DNA from: Colias croceus
Taxonomy: Eukaryota > Arthropoda > Insecta > Lepidoptera > Pieridae
DNA: 64,000 nucleotides
Assembly (NCBI RefSeq): GCF_905220415.1
Contig: NC_059542.1
Span: 10,230,001-10,294,000, forward strand
Reading direction: 5' to 3'
The notes under the pieces are model-generated. The model was not told where the DNA came from. It did no database searches and saw only the letters and a program-made list of their open reading frames with translations. This document shows, piece by piece, positions 23,971 to 37,240 of this stretch (positions are counted from its first letter, which is position 1; every line of letters begins with the position of its first letter). A program made the position numbers and the translations under genes.

Positions 23971-24361
23971 ATAATAATTTATATTTCTTTGTCCAGAAGT
24001 AATCTTTGTCTGTCGTCGAGGTCTAATTTATCTCTAAGCAAATCTCATCAATAGCAGTCTAGCTGTTAATGATAAAAGAACATGCGAACAAAAATTCATA
24101 ACTTTTAATAAAATAAGATTTGTATGTGTCAACGTCCTTCTAGGTATTATTCTATAAACATAGTTCCAAGTTCTAATTTGTTCTAAGTAAGTTCTAAGTT
24201 GGATCCCTAGTGACATATTATTATAAAAGTAAGTTGGACTAAGAATAACGCATGTACCTACGAAGTTAATCTAATAAACACACCAAGAAACCTACATCTC
24301 TAACCTAATGAGACATCCAAACAAACCTACATCTAGTATCTCTAATTATAAAGAGTAATTT

Positions 24362-24530
24362 TTGAGGTGTAATTTCTTTAGGCGCGTTGAGAGTAAAATT
24401 TCAAGGTCGCATAATGGCAATTATACCGTCACGTCATGAAGTAAGGCGACGATTTTGGTATCTTTGAATCTTGCCAAAGAAGTTTTATGATACGTGTGGT
24501 CGGCAGACAAGCTCTTTTTTTAATAATCGA
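24362..24530 (+). repeat. Second copy of the 11200-11340 repeat
   Basis: It shares GAGAGTAAAATTTCAA, CGTCATGAAGTAAGGCGA, TTTGAATCTTGCCAAAGAAG and GTCGGCAGACAAGCTCTTTT with 11200-11340. Non-coding. Confidence 0.6.
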
Positions 24531-24583
24531 TATTTCGAATTATTTCTGAGGTTTGTTTCAATTATGCGTATGTATATGTATAC

Positions 24584-24634
24584 AAGTTCTGATGCACATA
24601 TTTATACTCAAGTTTTATATGTGCATCAGAACTT
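24584..24634. repeat. 18-bp perfect inverted repeat
   Basis: AAGTTCTGATGCACATAT at 24584-24601 is the exact reverse complement of 24617-24634, with a 15-nt loop. Confidence 0.85.
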
Positions 24635-24689
24635 TTATAACGAGAACATTTATAATATTATATAAACCGTAGTGTACATTTTGCAAAAA

Positions 24690-26280
24690 ATAAGTAAATA
24701 AATAAATTAAAATAAAATAATAATAAACTTCCCTGCTGTAACACAGTGGCGTCAGCGACTAGCACGGAGGGAAGTATGTTTGTTTGTACCTAATAATTGT
24801 TATGTACCTATATGCCTTATGTTTATGTGTAATAATTGTTATGTACCTATATATCTTACTGAAACGCATGTAACATGTTCTTTGTAATAAATAAATAAAT
24901 AAATAAATAATAAATAAATAAATAATATTAGTACCTATATTTTAATTATATTTTTGTTTTACTTTATATTTACCACAAACATTATTTAAAGGGCTAAAAA
25001 AAGGAAGGCATATTTGGCAGCTATATTTCATTTCGTGTAAAATTTAATCAAAGTGTACAGCTTCTCGCGTAACTTAATTTGCTCTGATTAAATAATCAGC
25101 ACGAAATATTCCTAGTTGTTCTACATTTTAATATGTCAAATATATGTATTTAAATATCTTAAATTAAACAGACTATGAAATGGTATTTATTTAAATAATT
25201 TATTTCTGTTGATGATTTTCCTTTGACTAAAGAACGCGTTGCTAGGAAAAGTGGTAATTTAGCAGCGTAGCTCTGGATTGACGGTCAGAATACTGGGTTC
25301 GATGTTTAACCCTAGAAAGATAATCATATTAATTAGTAGTACTTACGGAAAAGATACTAATGCGTCAAATTGACGCATGTTCTATATTAAGTTAGTAAGT
25401 AGTAGTAAGTAGCTCTAAGTCGATGTATATTATTTGTTATTATAATATTATAATCTCAAAAAATCCAAATATTTACAGTCGAGTAACCTTATAACATGTC
25501 TAATAGATGTCATCGAATTAATGCAAGTATTTCTCAAATTGGCATAATTTGATCACTACCAAGAAGCTTATATCTTAATCACTACTATCAAAACATAATT
25601 GTAATACTTACAGCGTGAGTATATTTATTTAAAACTCTTTATTGTGTTAATTAACAGAACGTTTAGGTCACTATAAAAGAAATGTGAAAAAATTGATTGT
25701 TAAATTCCATAACAGATCCATTTATAAATTCCATAACACTAAATATTATATTCATCATCGTAATACAGCAAACTACACCAAAATCTTAATTAAATAACGT
25801 GCCTCAAATAGCCCAAAAAAATCCAATTCCATCAGGAAATACATGGATAACAAGGATTATCTCGCAAGAATACAACTAGACCTATGAGTGTTATCTCTGC
25901 CCTTGAGTGACCTTCGCATCCCTGAAGTGTAACAAAAGAAATTGCCGCTTTTTTATCTGTGGTCTGATTGATGGATTATGAAGGAAAAACAGTGCATATT
26001 GTGATTTTGTATTTCCTTGAAATACGGTTTCTGAATTATGCCGTTCAATTGTCCGTACTATAGTGGAATTAATGCCTATAAAACAAAGTCAAGTCATGCA
26101 TAATATGAAAAAAATTAGATTATTATCATTAAAAATTTAATGGAACATTACGTTTATCCAAAGTTTGTGTTTCAGAAAAAATAATTAAAGTAGGTATATT
26201 TAAATAATGTTTTGCAATAACATGAAATTAAAACTATATGTATTACCAGTATGAAATTTTAATTGCTATTTCATAGAAAA
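24690..26280. other. Non-coding stretch with AATA microsatellite
   Basis: (AATA)n at about 24886-24924 next to a duplicated TAATTGTTATGTACCTATAT word (24795, 24832). A GGGTTCGATGTTTAACCC remnant at 25295 suggests an old tRNA SINE. No gene is seen. Confidence 0.45.
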
Positions 26281-26450
26281 ACCAGAAAAAAAAGACGTGT
26301 GGCACTCCGGGACTACCGCGGTGCTATTACATAGCATGCCTTCAAGCCACACCTCCGTGCCCGTCGGAGTGGAGAGCGTGAGGTTTTTTCGTTACGGAAT
26401 TTCTGGATTCGGTCCCCGCGCTCAAGGCCCGCGATAGAAGCTATGCAATA
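26281..26450. other. Isolated GC-rich patch, unclassified
   Basis: GACGTGTGGCACTCCGGGAC, CTCCGTGCCCGTCGGAGTGG and GGTCCCCGCGCTCAAGGCCC stand out from AT-rich surroundings. No frame or family is assigned; probably an old repeat. Confidence 0.4.
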
Positions 26451-26714
26451 GCTTAAAATAGAATAATTTCATGTAATAGGTATATAGTTCCGAAGTGATC
26501 CCGAACGAATACAAAAATATGTAACAAGAACATTTCTGAATAAAATAAATGAATAAAAGTTAGCCCTGTATTTCTTTTGTACTACAAACACAATTTGCTT
26601 TATAACTGTTAGTTCATTAATGTTCAGTCTCTACTATTTTCAAGTTGTTTGATCAAACGAAGAGAGAAAAAATAATCCAACATTTCATAATATGATAATA
26701 TTTTTTTACGTTTT

Positions 26715-26793
26715 TTTAAGACTCAAGGATGAATCTTATGGAGGGAAAACACGAAAAAGGTAATAGGGCAGATCAGCGTCACCCGGTAGCTAG
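26715..26793 (+). mobile_element. 3' fragment of a Helitron-type element
   Basis: TAAGACTCAAGGATGAATCT and a CACCCGGTAGCTAG end resemble the family at 33690 and 53971. Confidence 0.4.
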
Positions 26794-27218
26794 TTTTTTA
26801 TAAACATTAATCTCTTTGTTTATTTTTTAAGCCTATTAGGTGAATTTACATATTTAAATTAGTTCTCCAATGCAAAAAATAAATATAATACAATCACTTA
26901 GACTTAAACTGTATAAAATAACATCACTTTAACCACTAAATACCTGATCTAGCTTGTACCTAGTATAAACTTCGTTTAAAAGTCTATGTTGGAACCACTT
27001 TTCATTTACATTTAAACTTAGTCACCAAATATTTCAGTGAATCCAGATTAAGTAACTTAAGCACTAAGTTGAACAACAAATGTTCATCTCACTGGAACGT
27101 CGTGGGATTATCTAGAATTTGCTACAACTTTATTATATATATCTTTGGCAAACTAAGTAATGGTGAGGAAGTCTTACCATGTCTTGTATTAACTGATTGA
27201 AAGTATAGGATAGGGATA

Positions 27219-27449
27219 TCCTTACTAACATTATAAATGCGAAAGTAAGTTTGTGTATTTGTTTGTCTACCTTTCACGTGGCATCGGAGCGATTTTATGA
27301 TATGATTTTTGCGTCTGGGGAGAGTTATTGAGTCTAGAAAGTGACATAGGCTAATTTACACGAGGGTGAAATATTTTATTTATTTTAGAAATATTATTGC
27401 TATTGGAAATCCTTTGAATACGCGTTCGAAGTCGCGGGCTGTAAGCTAG
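27219..27449 (+). mobile_element. Helitron-type element (Lep1-like)
   Basis: TCCTTACTAACATTATAAAT start after A; GAAGTCGCGGGCTGTAAG then CTAG before T. The interior differs from the 2552 family (CACGTGGCATCGGAGCGATT). Confidence 0.68.
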
Positions 27450-27459
27450 TTAGGTAAGT

Positions 27460-29570
27460 AAAAATAATATAGTATTTTTATTTTACGTGGCCTAAGTACT
27501 ATCCGTTTACCAAATGACGAAAGGCCAAATTAGGTCTTAAGCCCTGGATGTAGAGACAAAACCAATCAGTTTTTAGATAAATTATTATATCTTCCTATCT
27601 ATTTCTATTTCGATTTCTAGGTTGCTGTGGTAAAAAAAAAACTGTATTATTCTCTAGGGAAGACAAATTTCTCGTTTGGCGAAATCAATCTCTAAAAATT
27701 GCTTCCAAATAGAATAAAATAGAAACAGAAATTAGATATGATACTGGAATAAAGTTCAAACACATTGATAAAAAATTGATAATGCTACAACTTTACACAA
27801 AAGTCAAAAACACATAAAAAAGTGTTACAATGTAGAGTTAATTAAAATTCATTTTAAAAAGAACTTTATAAATCTGAAGTAAAAACGCCATTTAACCCAT
27901 TTTATAAGATCCATAATACGTTTTACGATGGAAATGTGGTTAAAAATTTAAAAGAAAACGGACCCTGAATGCTGGAACCCCTTCCTAGTTGATAGCTCGC
28001 GGGTGCGATGATCCCTTACGTATGCAACTACTGGGCGGGCCAGAAAATCGGCGATTTTAACCGCTTGAGTTGAAAAATGAGTGATATTAGTTGTTTAAGT
28101 ACTTTTTAGATCTATTAATCCGTAGAGTATTATTTCATGACTACTCAACGGCGGATCAAATTGCCCCCATTACATCAAGGTATTGTTGATAATACATTCT
28201 CTAGAATAAGAAAGAAGGTAGTAAGTACCCAACGCTTCTATTAATTTATTTTATTTCGGATAAAACAGGCTGCAAGTTGTTTTGTTTAATATTTAATGCA
28301 AATTAGTATACAATTTTCTAATGATTTGGTGTGATATTGAAAAATGTGGGGCATAATAAAGATTTGTATTATGAAACGGTTCAAAGCACGAATGAAGATA
28401 TACACTAAACTGATATAGTACTATTACTGCAAACACATAATAGAGCTTTTCAAAACTCGCCTTTGAATTCGCTTAGCTGATCCAATCCTATCGCGTTTGC
28501 CCTGGCCTCTCGTAGAGTCGTCAACTAGAATAGAAGTGCGGTTGATCGCCTTTTTATTGTTCACTTTGTACGCTACTCGCATCTGTAATGTTTGGTTTGT
28601 TTTCATTAAGACACTTCACTACTTTAACCCTAGTAAATGTTTTTTATTGTGAGAGAAATACCGAGACTTAACGGCTATTGTGAACTGGACTGGACACATG
28701 ATAATAATTCCTTTGTTCATGTTTTTGGGGTAATGATTTAGTTTATTGGCGAGTAAGTAGACCGTTTTTGGTGTCAATCTCTGTGTGTTAATTTATACAT
28801 TAATATTATAGTGTTATATGAAAGAAGAAAGAAAGAAGTTAATATACTGTGTTTGTATCCATTTATTATGAACACATACATATTATAACTGAAATGCAGT
28901 ATATATAAACAATCGTACAAAATTCTATAGGAAATTGGTGAGTTTTGAAAACACAAAATTCATAAATCATTGATATAGTTAGAATAACTTTTTTCAATGT
29001 CCAAACAATTCACTATGTGGGAAAAGCATATAAATTAAAAGTCAACGATATATGGGGATTTTAAAATATAACATCCTACATCTTTAAAATTTATATACCT
29101 AAGTATTTACAAATAATATTGCAAAAATTCGGTAAAACCATGAAACATTTTAAAAGCTTTCTCCTATCAATAAATGACGAGCGTTCCATTTCCGAGCGTC
29201 GTTTTCCATCTTGCTGACGTCACTAGTAAGTAATGCATTTCTATTTGTTTAGTGATAAATGAATTTCCTATTTACCCTGATATTGATATGTTGACTGATA
29301 TATTTGATAAAACGTGGATAAAACATAAATCCAGGAATTTAATTTGTGTCGAGTATACTACAAAATTGTGCTTCAATATTTAGATAATAATCAAAGTCGT
29401 AGTAGCTAATGGTCCGACCTAATGTAAACTTAAATCTTAAAAACTACGCAACCGATTTCTATGGGGTTTTTTTTAATATATAGAGTCTATGTCTTCATAA
29501 ACTCTGACTGAAAACTGCCTATAGGAAACAATATTAATGAATGCTCTCAGTAATTAAACTAGGCTTTTAT
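27460..29570. other. Non-coding stretch
   Basis: A GC-richer patch at 27990-28080 and a lysine/arginine-rich minus-strand frame at 28606-28424 were examined; neither is recognised as a gene or known repeat. Confidence 0.4.
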
Positions 29571-29578
29571 TATAAAAA

Positions 29579-29770
29579 CTAGCATACCGCCCGCGGCTTC
29601 GCCCGCTTTGTCTAAAACCTAATAAATTATATAATAAAACCTTTCTCTTGAATCACTCTATCTATTAAAAAACCGCATCAAAAACCGTTTCGTAGTTTTA
29701 AAGATTTAAGCATACAAAGGTACATAGGGACATAGGGTCAGAGAAAGCGACTTTGTTACTATGTAGTGAA
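29579..29770 (-). mobile_element. Helitron-type element
   Basis: Plus-strand view opens CTAGCATACCGCCCGCGGCT and continues TTGAATCACTCTATCTATTA, AACCGTTTCGTAGTTTTAAA. The right boundary is approximate. Confidence 0.6.
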
Positions 29771-30298
29771 GATTCACCCATTTATTTTCGGTGTATTTGG
29801 TGAAGTATTACAAATTATCAATATAAATACATTCATTTCATTTCATTTCACATAATCCTATATCAATTGAGTAAATCCACGTTACATGGAAAAATATACC
29901 ATAGTCAATGTCCATATTAAATTTCTGCATGCAATTACAAAATGGTCTCCATTTCATACTCGCTATAAAGACATACAAGGTCAACTTATTCTGGTTGCGT
30001 TTAAAATTAAAAACCCCGTTTTACAGTCCATGCTCTTGTCATAAGATTGATGAGCCATAATTGATGAGTCACGATACAATACATCAAGGTATTATGGTAT
30101 ATTGTTCGTAAAAACGTTTAAATGCTCTTGACAAGGACATGGTATTAATAAACGCGTAAATTTTTACGTCCGGGAGGAAATAAATCGCGGCTACGTCATG
30201 TTCATTGTAAAATTCAAAGAACGGCGAATACATTGAATTATATTGCATTTTAAAATGTATATACAAAAATGTATGCGTGTACTAGAGTACACACATAA

Positions 30299-30495
30299 GA
30301 AGTGAAACTTCTTTATGACCTTATTTTTAAAAAATAATTTCCTATATGCCACTTTACAGAAATACGTCGAATCACGCGTGGTAGGTTTAAGAAAAAGATG
30401 ACGCGTAACGGAAAAACTAAGCGGAAAAATGTCACGCGTAACGAAAAAATGTTACACTAAATTTTTTTCCGACCCCGATAAAGAAGTTTCACTTC
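30299..30495. mobile_element. Short element bounded by 17-bp inverted repeats
   Basis: GAAGTGAAACTTCTTTA at 30299-30315 is the exact reverse complement of 30479-30495. The interior (TTATTTTTAAAAAATAA, ACGTCGAATCACGCGTGGTA) matches, in the other orientation, the copy near 7207-7360. ACGCGTAACG-type words repeat inside. Non-coding. Confidence 0.55.
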
Positions 30496-31279
30496 AAATA
30501 TTGATTGATATTTACTGTTCAATTTAAATAAGACTATTTATATGTTGCAAGTAACGTAATATGTGAATATTACCTAGTGTATAGTTTAGTATGATCTAGA
30601 TCTTCAATGAAGGTGGTATTTGTCCCTGCAGTGAGCCTGCATATAGGCTGTTCTGGCATTTTATTAATATAATATCGAATATTGTTTTTTTATCTGTATA
30701 GACAAAAATAAACGAAGAAAAGTTAACATAATAATTATATGAACCACTAAAGTATTAAAGATTTTTATTATACTTTGGTACATTTAACCTGAAACAATGT
30801 TTTTAAGATAGATTACAGCCGCGTCAAAACAGAACTGAGACAAGAGAGCTTTCTTATTATGATTGATGACAAAGAGCGGTCAATCACACCGTCTTTACTT
30901 CTCAAGTTGCCAATGTTTGTGAAAACCACGATATTTATTCTATTTTATTCTTGGAAATCAGAAGTCGATGACTACTGCATAACTTTGGTATTATTGTTAT
31001 TTTAATGAAAATTAAAACTAAGTACTACTACTACTTAAAGTAAATAGTTAACTGTAAAATGTAAATTCTACACGAGAAAACTTAAATCTCAGTGGTTAAC
31101 TAATGCTTAATATAATGTGCTTAATGGGATATTAATAAAACAACGTATTTATTCTTTGTTATTTAATTATCACTTCATAAACATTAACATAGGTATTTAC
31201 CTACTAATATTTAGTTATATTTAACAAGTTTAGGCACACATGAAATAGGGCTGAAAGAAAGAAAGAAATAATTAGATAT

Positions 31280-31707
31280 TTATTTATTTCATTTATTTAT
31301 TTTACACTTTATTGTGCTAGCATACAAATAAATCCTTAAAATTAAACCTTATAACTAGTCCAGCACAGAAGGCGGCCTTATCACTTAAGAGTGATCTCTT
31401 CCAGGCAACCTACTGTGTGGAGTAATAATGTGAAAGAGTAGTAGGTAGGAAGTGCAAAAAAAGAAATATGTATATATATACACACATAGCTATATATGAT
31501 TTCTAATAAATACATACATATAAAATATTACATAATATAATATGATACATATTTAAATAGTAAATAAATTATATTATAATAATATATATTTAAATAATAA
31601 ATAAATTATATTAAATAAACTCATACTGTAGTTTAGATAGAAAAAAAAAATAATTAAAAAAAAGTAAAACACAATTATACATAAAATAATAAATCTTACT
31701 AATCCGA
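31280..31707 (-). mobile_element. LINE 3' end fragment, same family as 6296-6684
   Basis: ACTTTATTGTGCTAGCATAC, AGGCGGCCTTATCACTTAAG, TACTGTGTGGAGTAATAATG and CATACTGTAGTTTAGATAGA; nearly colinear with 6296-6684. Confidence 0.62.
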
Positions 31708-32220
31708 GTTAAATTCTAGGTTCAAGTAGTGGTTTGGTATTGAAGAGGATTCGATACAGTAGTTGTAAGTACAACATTCCGGCGAAATTACTTATTTATA
31801 TATGGATAATTTTACAAAAAGTAAGCTGTAAATAGTATATATATTTATACGTTCCTATAATCCTGTATACTAACTAACTAAGCAAATTTTTAACCATCTC
31901 TAGCAGATAGGTAGCCTTTCCAATTTATGGTTTTCGCGATACTGTAACCACATAAAGATTCAACTTATTTTCGTGGGACCGAATAAATCTGAGGTATTGG
32001 CGGTCGTCCAACAAAACAGTGTGTTCACAACAGAATTTATTATGAGACACCTCATAAAGCGGCTTCATTTATACAGTAATTTGATATCTTCACGTTACTT
32101 TGGGTCTGGGCTCAAGTTATGATGGTTGTCGATTAACAATGTCGAATAAAGGCTTATTTAGCTGAAATTGTTGTTTATATTTTAGTGCTAATGTAAGTTT
32201 GAATTGTTTATGCAACATAA

Positions 32221-32411
32221 TCTATACTAATATTATAAAGCTGCAGAGTTTATTTGTTTGTTTGTTTGATCGCGCTAATCTCGGGAACTACTGGTCCGAT
32301 TTGAAAAATTTTTTCGGTGTTAGATAGCTCATTTATCGAGAAAGGCTATAAGCTATATATCATCACGCTACGACCAACAGCCACGGGGGTGAAACCGCGC
32401 GTAGCCGCTAG
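32221..32411 (+). mobile_element. Helitron-type element (GCTCC family), clean A/T insertion
   Basis: TCTATACTAATATTATAAAG start after A32220; CTAG end before T32412. Contains GCGCTAATCTCGGGAACTAC and CATCACGCTACGACCAACAG. Confidence 0.78.
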
Positions 32412-33056
32412 TGTGTTGATAAAGTTGTAGAAACTCATATAATTTCTATTATTAAGGTATTCTGAAATTCATATTTTTAATTTTAGAACACAATAAGTGG
32501 AAAAACAATCTTTAATCATTATCATCCCACATTTTAACTATATAGAGATATTTGGTAAACATTTCAGTAAAGGCACGTAAAGGTTTAGGATTACGTCGAA
32601 AAACGACAAAGTTAATACCTTGACTTATCAGTGGACCCCCAATAATGTTGAGTAAAGCTGGGTACAGAAACCGTTTTATAATTGAGTTCAAACGATACAG
32701 GGGATTAGACACGACATAGGATTAGAGGAATTTTTTTTATCATTAAATGAAATGAATTTAGGAAGAAAATTCTGTGAATATCGTTATAAAAACCCGTTTC
32801 AAAATTGCCCATCTCTTGACATTACTGGTGATATTTATTTCTCGTGATTTCTCTCAATAACAATCTTCTTTGATATTTTACAAAAAAAATTGTCAAATTG
32901 TTCTAGCCGCGGATTGTTAAATATTTTCATTGTGACATGTTATTAATGAATTCCAACATAATTAAACTTTTGAGCTCATTCTACATTGTGACATAATAGT
33001 TCATATTCCAGAAATTTGTAATTACTCGGACTTAAGACGTTCTCAAATTTAACTAA

Positions 33057-33232
33057 GAGCCAGCGCGCACGAGCAACTTTGTCTCCGCAACTCTATTGTC
33101 TCCGCAACTATTTTATCTCTCCCACCCATGGGCTAGTATGAAAGTGCGTGCACGTAGCGACGCAACTCCCCATACAATTGATGGGAGAGACAAAATAGTT
33201 GCGGAGACAAAGTTGCTCGTGCGCGCTGGCTC
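33057..33232. mobile_element. 176-bp foldback MITE with TAA target duplication (PIF/Harbinger-like)
   Basis: The ends GAGCCAGCGCGCACGAGCAA (33057 on) and their reverse complement (to 33232) match over more than 30 bp. The match continues imperfectly inward (GTCTCCGCAACT and ATTTTATCTCTCCCA). TAA flanks both sides (33054-33056, 33233-33235). A 3-bp TAA duplication is typical of PIF/Harbinger MITEs; assignment to that group is inference. Confidence 0.75.
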
Positions 33233-33689
33233 TAAGGATTAATGAAGGAAATTCTCGTCTAATGGAAATTTGTTTGCCAAATGGACGGCCGCAATACGTC
33301 ATCCGAACTTGTTGTTTACAAAACTTCTATCAATTTTCTGTTATTTATTAGTGCCCTCAATATAATAACATATTTCATATACTTTCACCGAACTGTTTAA
33401 GAACGACTTGATGTATGGCAGTAACATCAATAGTTATAGCTTATTAACTCTTAATTTATGGACTATTTTATATTAGCGTCCCGTTTTTGCTTTGTTTTCG
33501 GAATAGCAATAATGTTGCGGTGTATTATAATATTTACTAGATATTATTCCACATAACATTCAGTTTTCGTTTAGTCATCCTACAAGATATTGGTTCACCA
33601 AATTTAAAATATTAGTTTTAGATAAGTAGTATGCAAAGCGTTGTGTTACCTAACCATTACAACCTTTCCTTTTCTAGATTTATTAGGAA

Positions 33690-33860
33690 CTAGCGGTCCG
33701 CCCCGGCTTCGCCCGTGGTACATATTCACGTTTTCTCTACATAAGAACCATCCTCGAACTTCAAGGAATATTATAAAAAAAGAATTAACGAAATCGGTTA
33801 AGCCGTTCTCAAGTTATGCTCTTACCAACACATTTTGGGATTCATTTTTATATTATAGAT
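33690..33860 (-). mobile_element. Helitron-type element (GGTCCGCCCC family)
   Basis: CTAGCGGTCCGCCCCGGCTT, CATAAGAACCATCCTCGAAC and CTCTTACCAACACATTTTGG match, in reverse, the copy at 53971-54144. Confidence 0.68.
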
Positions 33861-34259
33861 TATACTAAGCTCTGATTTTCAGATACGTAGCTCTAGTTAA
33901 AATAGATCTCCCTAGATTGTATGCGTAGCAGTTAGTGATCTAGTAACTACTGTCACAAATTTTCATTTGTTGATTGATAAAATGGTAAACAACAAACTAA
34001 AATATTCTCATGTACTATTTTTATGTAGGTAGTAAGTATTACTTAAGCAAGTTCCACATAAACAAGTTCATCCAACCAGTCGCCAAAACCAATTGATAGA
34101 GAAAGCTACGTGATTCCAAGGCTTCCCGGAAGGGTCCCATAAAAACGGCCGTAAAACCTGTTGGCACCGAGATGAGTCAAGGACATGCAAGGTCAGAGTC
34201 CTGTGACCTCTGCTCGATCTCGTGCCATATAACAATATTTCAATGTTACGTAGAGTGAT

Positions 34260-37240
34260 ACGTGCTTGTGCTTAAGTCTTCTGTGAGGAATTGGCTTGTA
34301 TCAGGGAAGTAATAGGCTGTATTTTTGCGTAATGTGGATACATTAATATTGTGTATCGGGTCTTATCTTCCAATTCATTGGAATAAGGGATTGGTTGTGG
34401 AATGAAAAATAAAATTAATATGTATGTAAAAATAACTTTAGTCAAAATTACTCTAGGTATATTTATAGTTCTTATATGTACTGCCATTTATTTTTATTTA
34501 ATATACCTATATCCATTTCCAGGATAAAGATACACATCTTTATCCAATTAAAAACTAGTCAATTGTCATGTTTTCTGTTGATATCTTCTTGCTGTAAACG
34601 TTCTGCAAGGATATCTAGAATAAAAAATACAGTATTGATTAAATATTATAATATGAATTTTTAATATACTTTCATTTAGCTAAACGCTTAAATAATAATA
34701 TTTAAACAGATTTTTTAACGACACCAAAATATAAATAATTAATAAGAAATTAAGCTCAAAAAAAAATTAAGCTCAGAATAGATATCTTGGAAAGTAAAGG
34801 CTTATACACCAATCTACACGTAAATCCAAGATTCATAAAAACTAATATTCCATCTCGATTCCACAAGCATGTCATAAACAGCCCACACGCTCAAAGTTGG
34901 CGCGAATTGTGATGCAAATACGAGTCCGAGGATTTGGGGACGAAAAAGTTATTGAATAGCTTGAGGTTAGATTTCGGAAAATTAGAATGAATTCGGGAAT
35001 TCGATATCGGCTTTCCTTTGATGTAGAATGAGATTTGGCGTATTCGGTAGTTTTCTGTGAGATAGTATTCACTACGTTCTTGGTGTATAGGATAGGATTG
35101 TATGTTGAAATGAGCCCAGCTGATAGGCTGATCGAGTCAACTTAAATCGATACTGATAATTGCGAGATCAAAAAAATCGCATTTCAAAAACGACTTTTTT
35201 TTTCGCACACGATCTTACACTGCATATGGAATATGGATTTTCAAATGGTGTGTTAATTTATAACGAGGTTTTTACTTATAATAATTGTGAAGTTTCTTCT
35301 ATAAAATTTTCGTAGCTCTTTCGTAGACTCTGCCAAGAAAGTTTCATTTTGGTGTTTGGTATCAAAGTCAAGGAATTGATTTTTCGCTAAATATATTACT
35401 TAGATTACTTAGATAAGGAGATTAAACCCAAATCTATATTTTATATCAAATCCAATAAAATACTGAACATTTGCAAAAGTTTCAATAAACATTTTCCCAC
35501 CTGGATACATAAACAATATTTCAGTTTGATTCTAAATGGATTTCCGGAATTATTTGTTATACCACAATACGTAAACTTTGTTTAAGGATTGCCCTGACCC
35601 TTGTAACGGGCCCTTCTAATTATGCCATTAAATTAATTTACGCTAAAGGGTTTCAAACACACCTATGAAGCCTTATAACACGTATTACTATGTACTTATG
35701 TAGAGTAACGTAAAATAGTTTATTCTTCGTTTATTTTTTTCATAAAACTGAACAATATTGTGTTATACTCTGCCAATTGTATAATAGTTAGTTGGCAGAT
35801 GCAACTCGAATTTAACAGAACTCATAAAAGTTTAAAGCCTTGAATATTCTATTGTACTTTTATTTAATATACAATATTACTGAAAAATTGAACACAACGC
35901 TCTTACACGGGAATGTTTAAATATATTTTTTGGGATTTTTGAGAAATAGTGATTTGATTTATAAGTATAGGAAATAATAGGGTTTACAATTTTCATGTTA
36001 ACCAATACTGTCGATAGTTGTATTTCTGCGACAAGCTGGTTTCCTTGCAATATCTTGCTGCACTGATTGGAGTACCGTTGGTTATTAGAAGTTTTATTAA
36101 AAAGAAAAACAAACATAAGTATGATTTTAAATGAATACTATTTCTGTTACGTAAGTAATTACTATAAGGTGACTTTTCAGCAAACGTATTAATGTTTTTA
36201 TTGTATAAAAAATAACAAACATAGAGCACACAGTGGAAACAGAAATATATTTAATCTAAAATCGAATTAAATTTAGTTTCTATTTACACTTAGTATGGAA
36301 AAATGCCCACTTTTAATTTAAATACAAATTAATACAGTTAAGGGTCTATATAAATGTAATAAAGTTGAAAATTAGGCTAAGACCGATGAACTTCGATACC
36401 TTATTTACGACTGCGAGTTTTACAACGCAATAAAAATTTTCACGCGACTCCCGACAATTAGGAAAGCTATGCAAATCTGGGGCTTATATTATTATAGTAC
36501 TGTATACAATCATTTAAATAATTAATTAACCTTTATTTGTTCAAACACAAAAGAACATTATTTTAAAACAAATTTAACGTCATACAGATCATGAATCTCA
36601 AATCCAAATTGACAAATCTGAAGTAACATGCATTCTCAATCTCATAATTATGTGACACTCAGCACATCTTAGGCTCGTAATACACGTCGGATCCGCAGAG
36701 ACGGCATAAGGCCTCGCGGTTTAAGGGGCCTTACAGCCGAAAATTTAAACTCAAAACTACACGCCAAACTTCTACTTACTACTATTATGAATTCTCGTAA
36801 TCGCGCGCCGTCCGACACCGATATTTTAATTTAAAATTCTCTTTTGACAGAGGGCCTCGCATCTCACGACATGTAGGTACCATAATATTATATAAGTCTT
36901 GCTCCGCCACTGCCGATCAGACAATCGGGTCGGTGTTTTGAGCAAATTTTTTTTATTTCTCCTTTATAAAACATTTGAATAAAATTTAAAATTAACCATT
37001 GCGATAAAATTAAATATGAAAGTGTATTAGGTATTCAAGAGTATGGCACGAGAGCCTGATTCAGACAGTCTGAACAGCCAGTCAGTCAGACTCTTGGATG
37101 AAAGAATGTAAGTGAATGTAACGTATATTCCCAGCTTGAGTGTTGATGAATGGCATGCAATCAATATGTCATTTTCAAAATGCTCCGCTGAACGAAACGA
37201 CCCGGATCGCACTGGCATGTCCTAGAATTTAAAAAAGTTT
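34260..37240. other. Non-coding stretch with small GC-richer patches
   Basis: Patches at 36660-36910 and 37020-37240 look like old repeats. Short open frames (for example 35877-36229) show no family features. Confidence 0.4.

Noticed and set aside
28424..28606. Basic minus-strand frame of 60 residues
   Set aside because: No recognisable domain, no splice context and no neighbouring coding sequence.
32512..32712. Minus-strand frame with NPLYRLNSIIKRFL-like text, briefly considered as a GPCR TM7 or gene end
   Set aside because: No acceptor before it, a stop just upstream, no matching exons, and no domain I can name.
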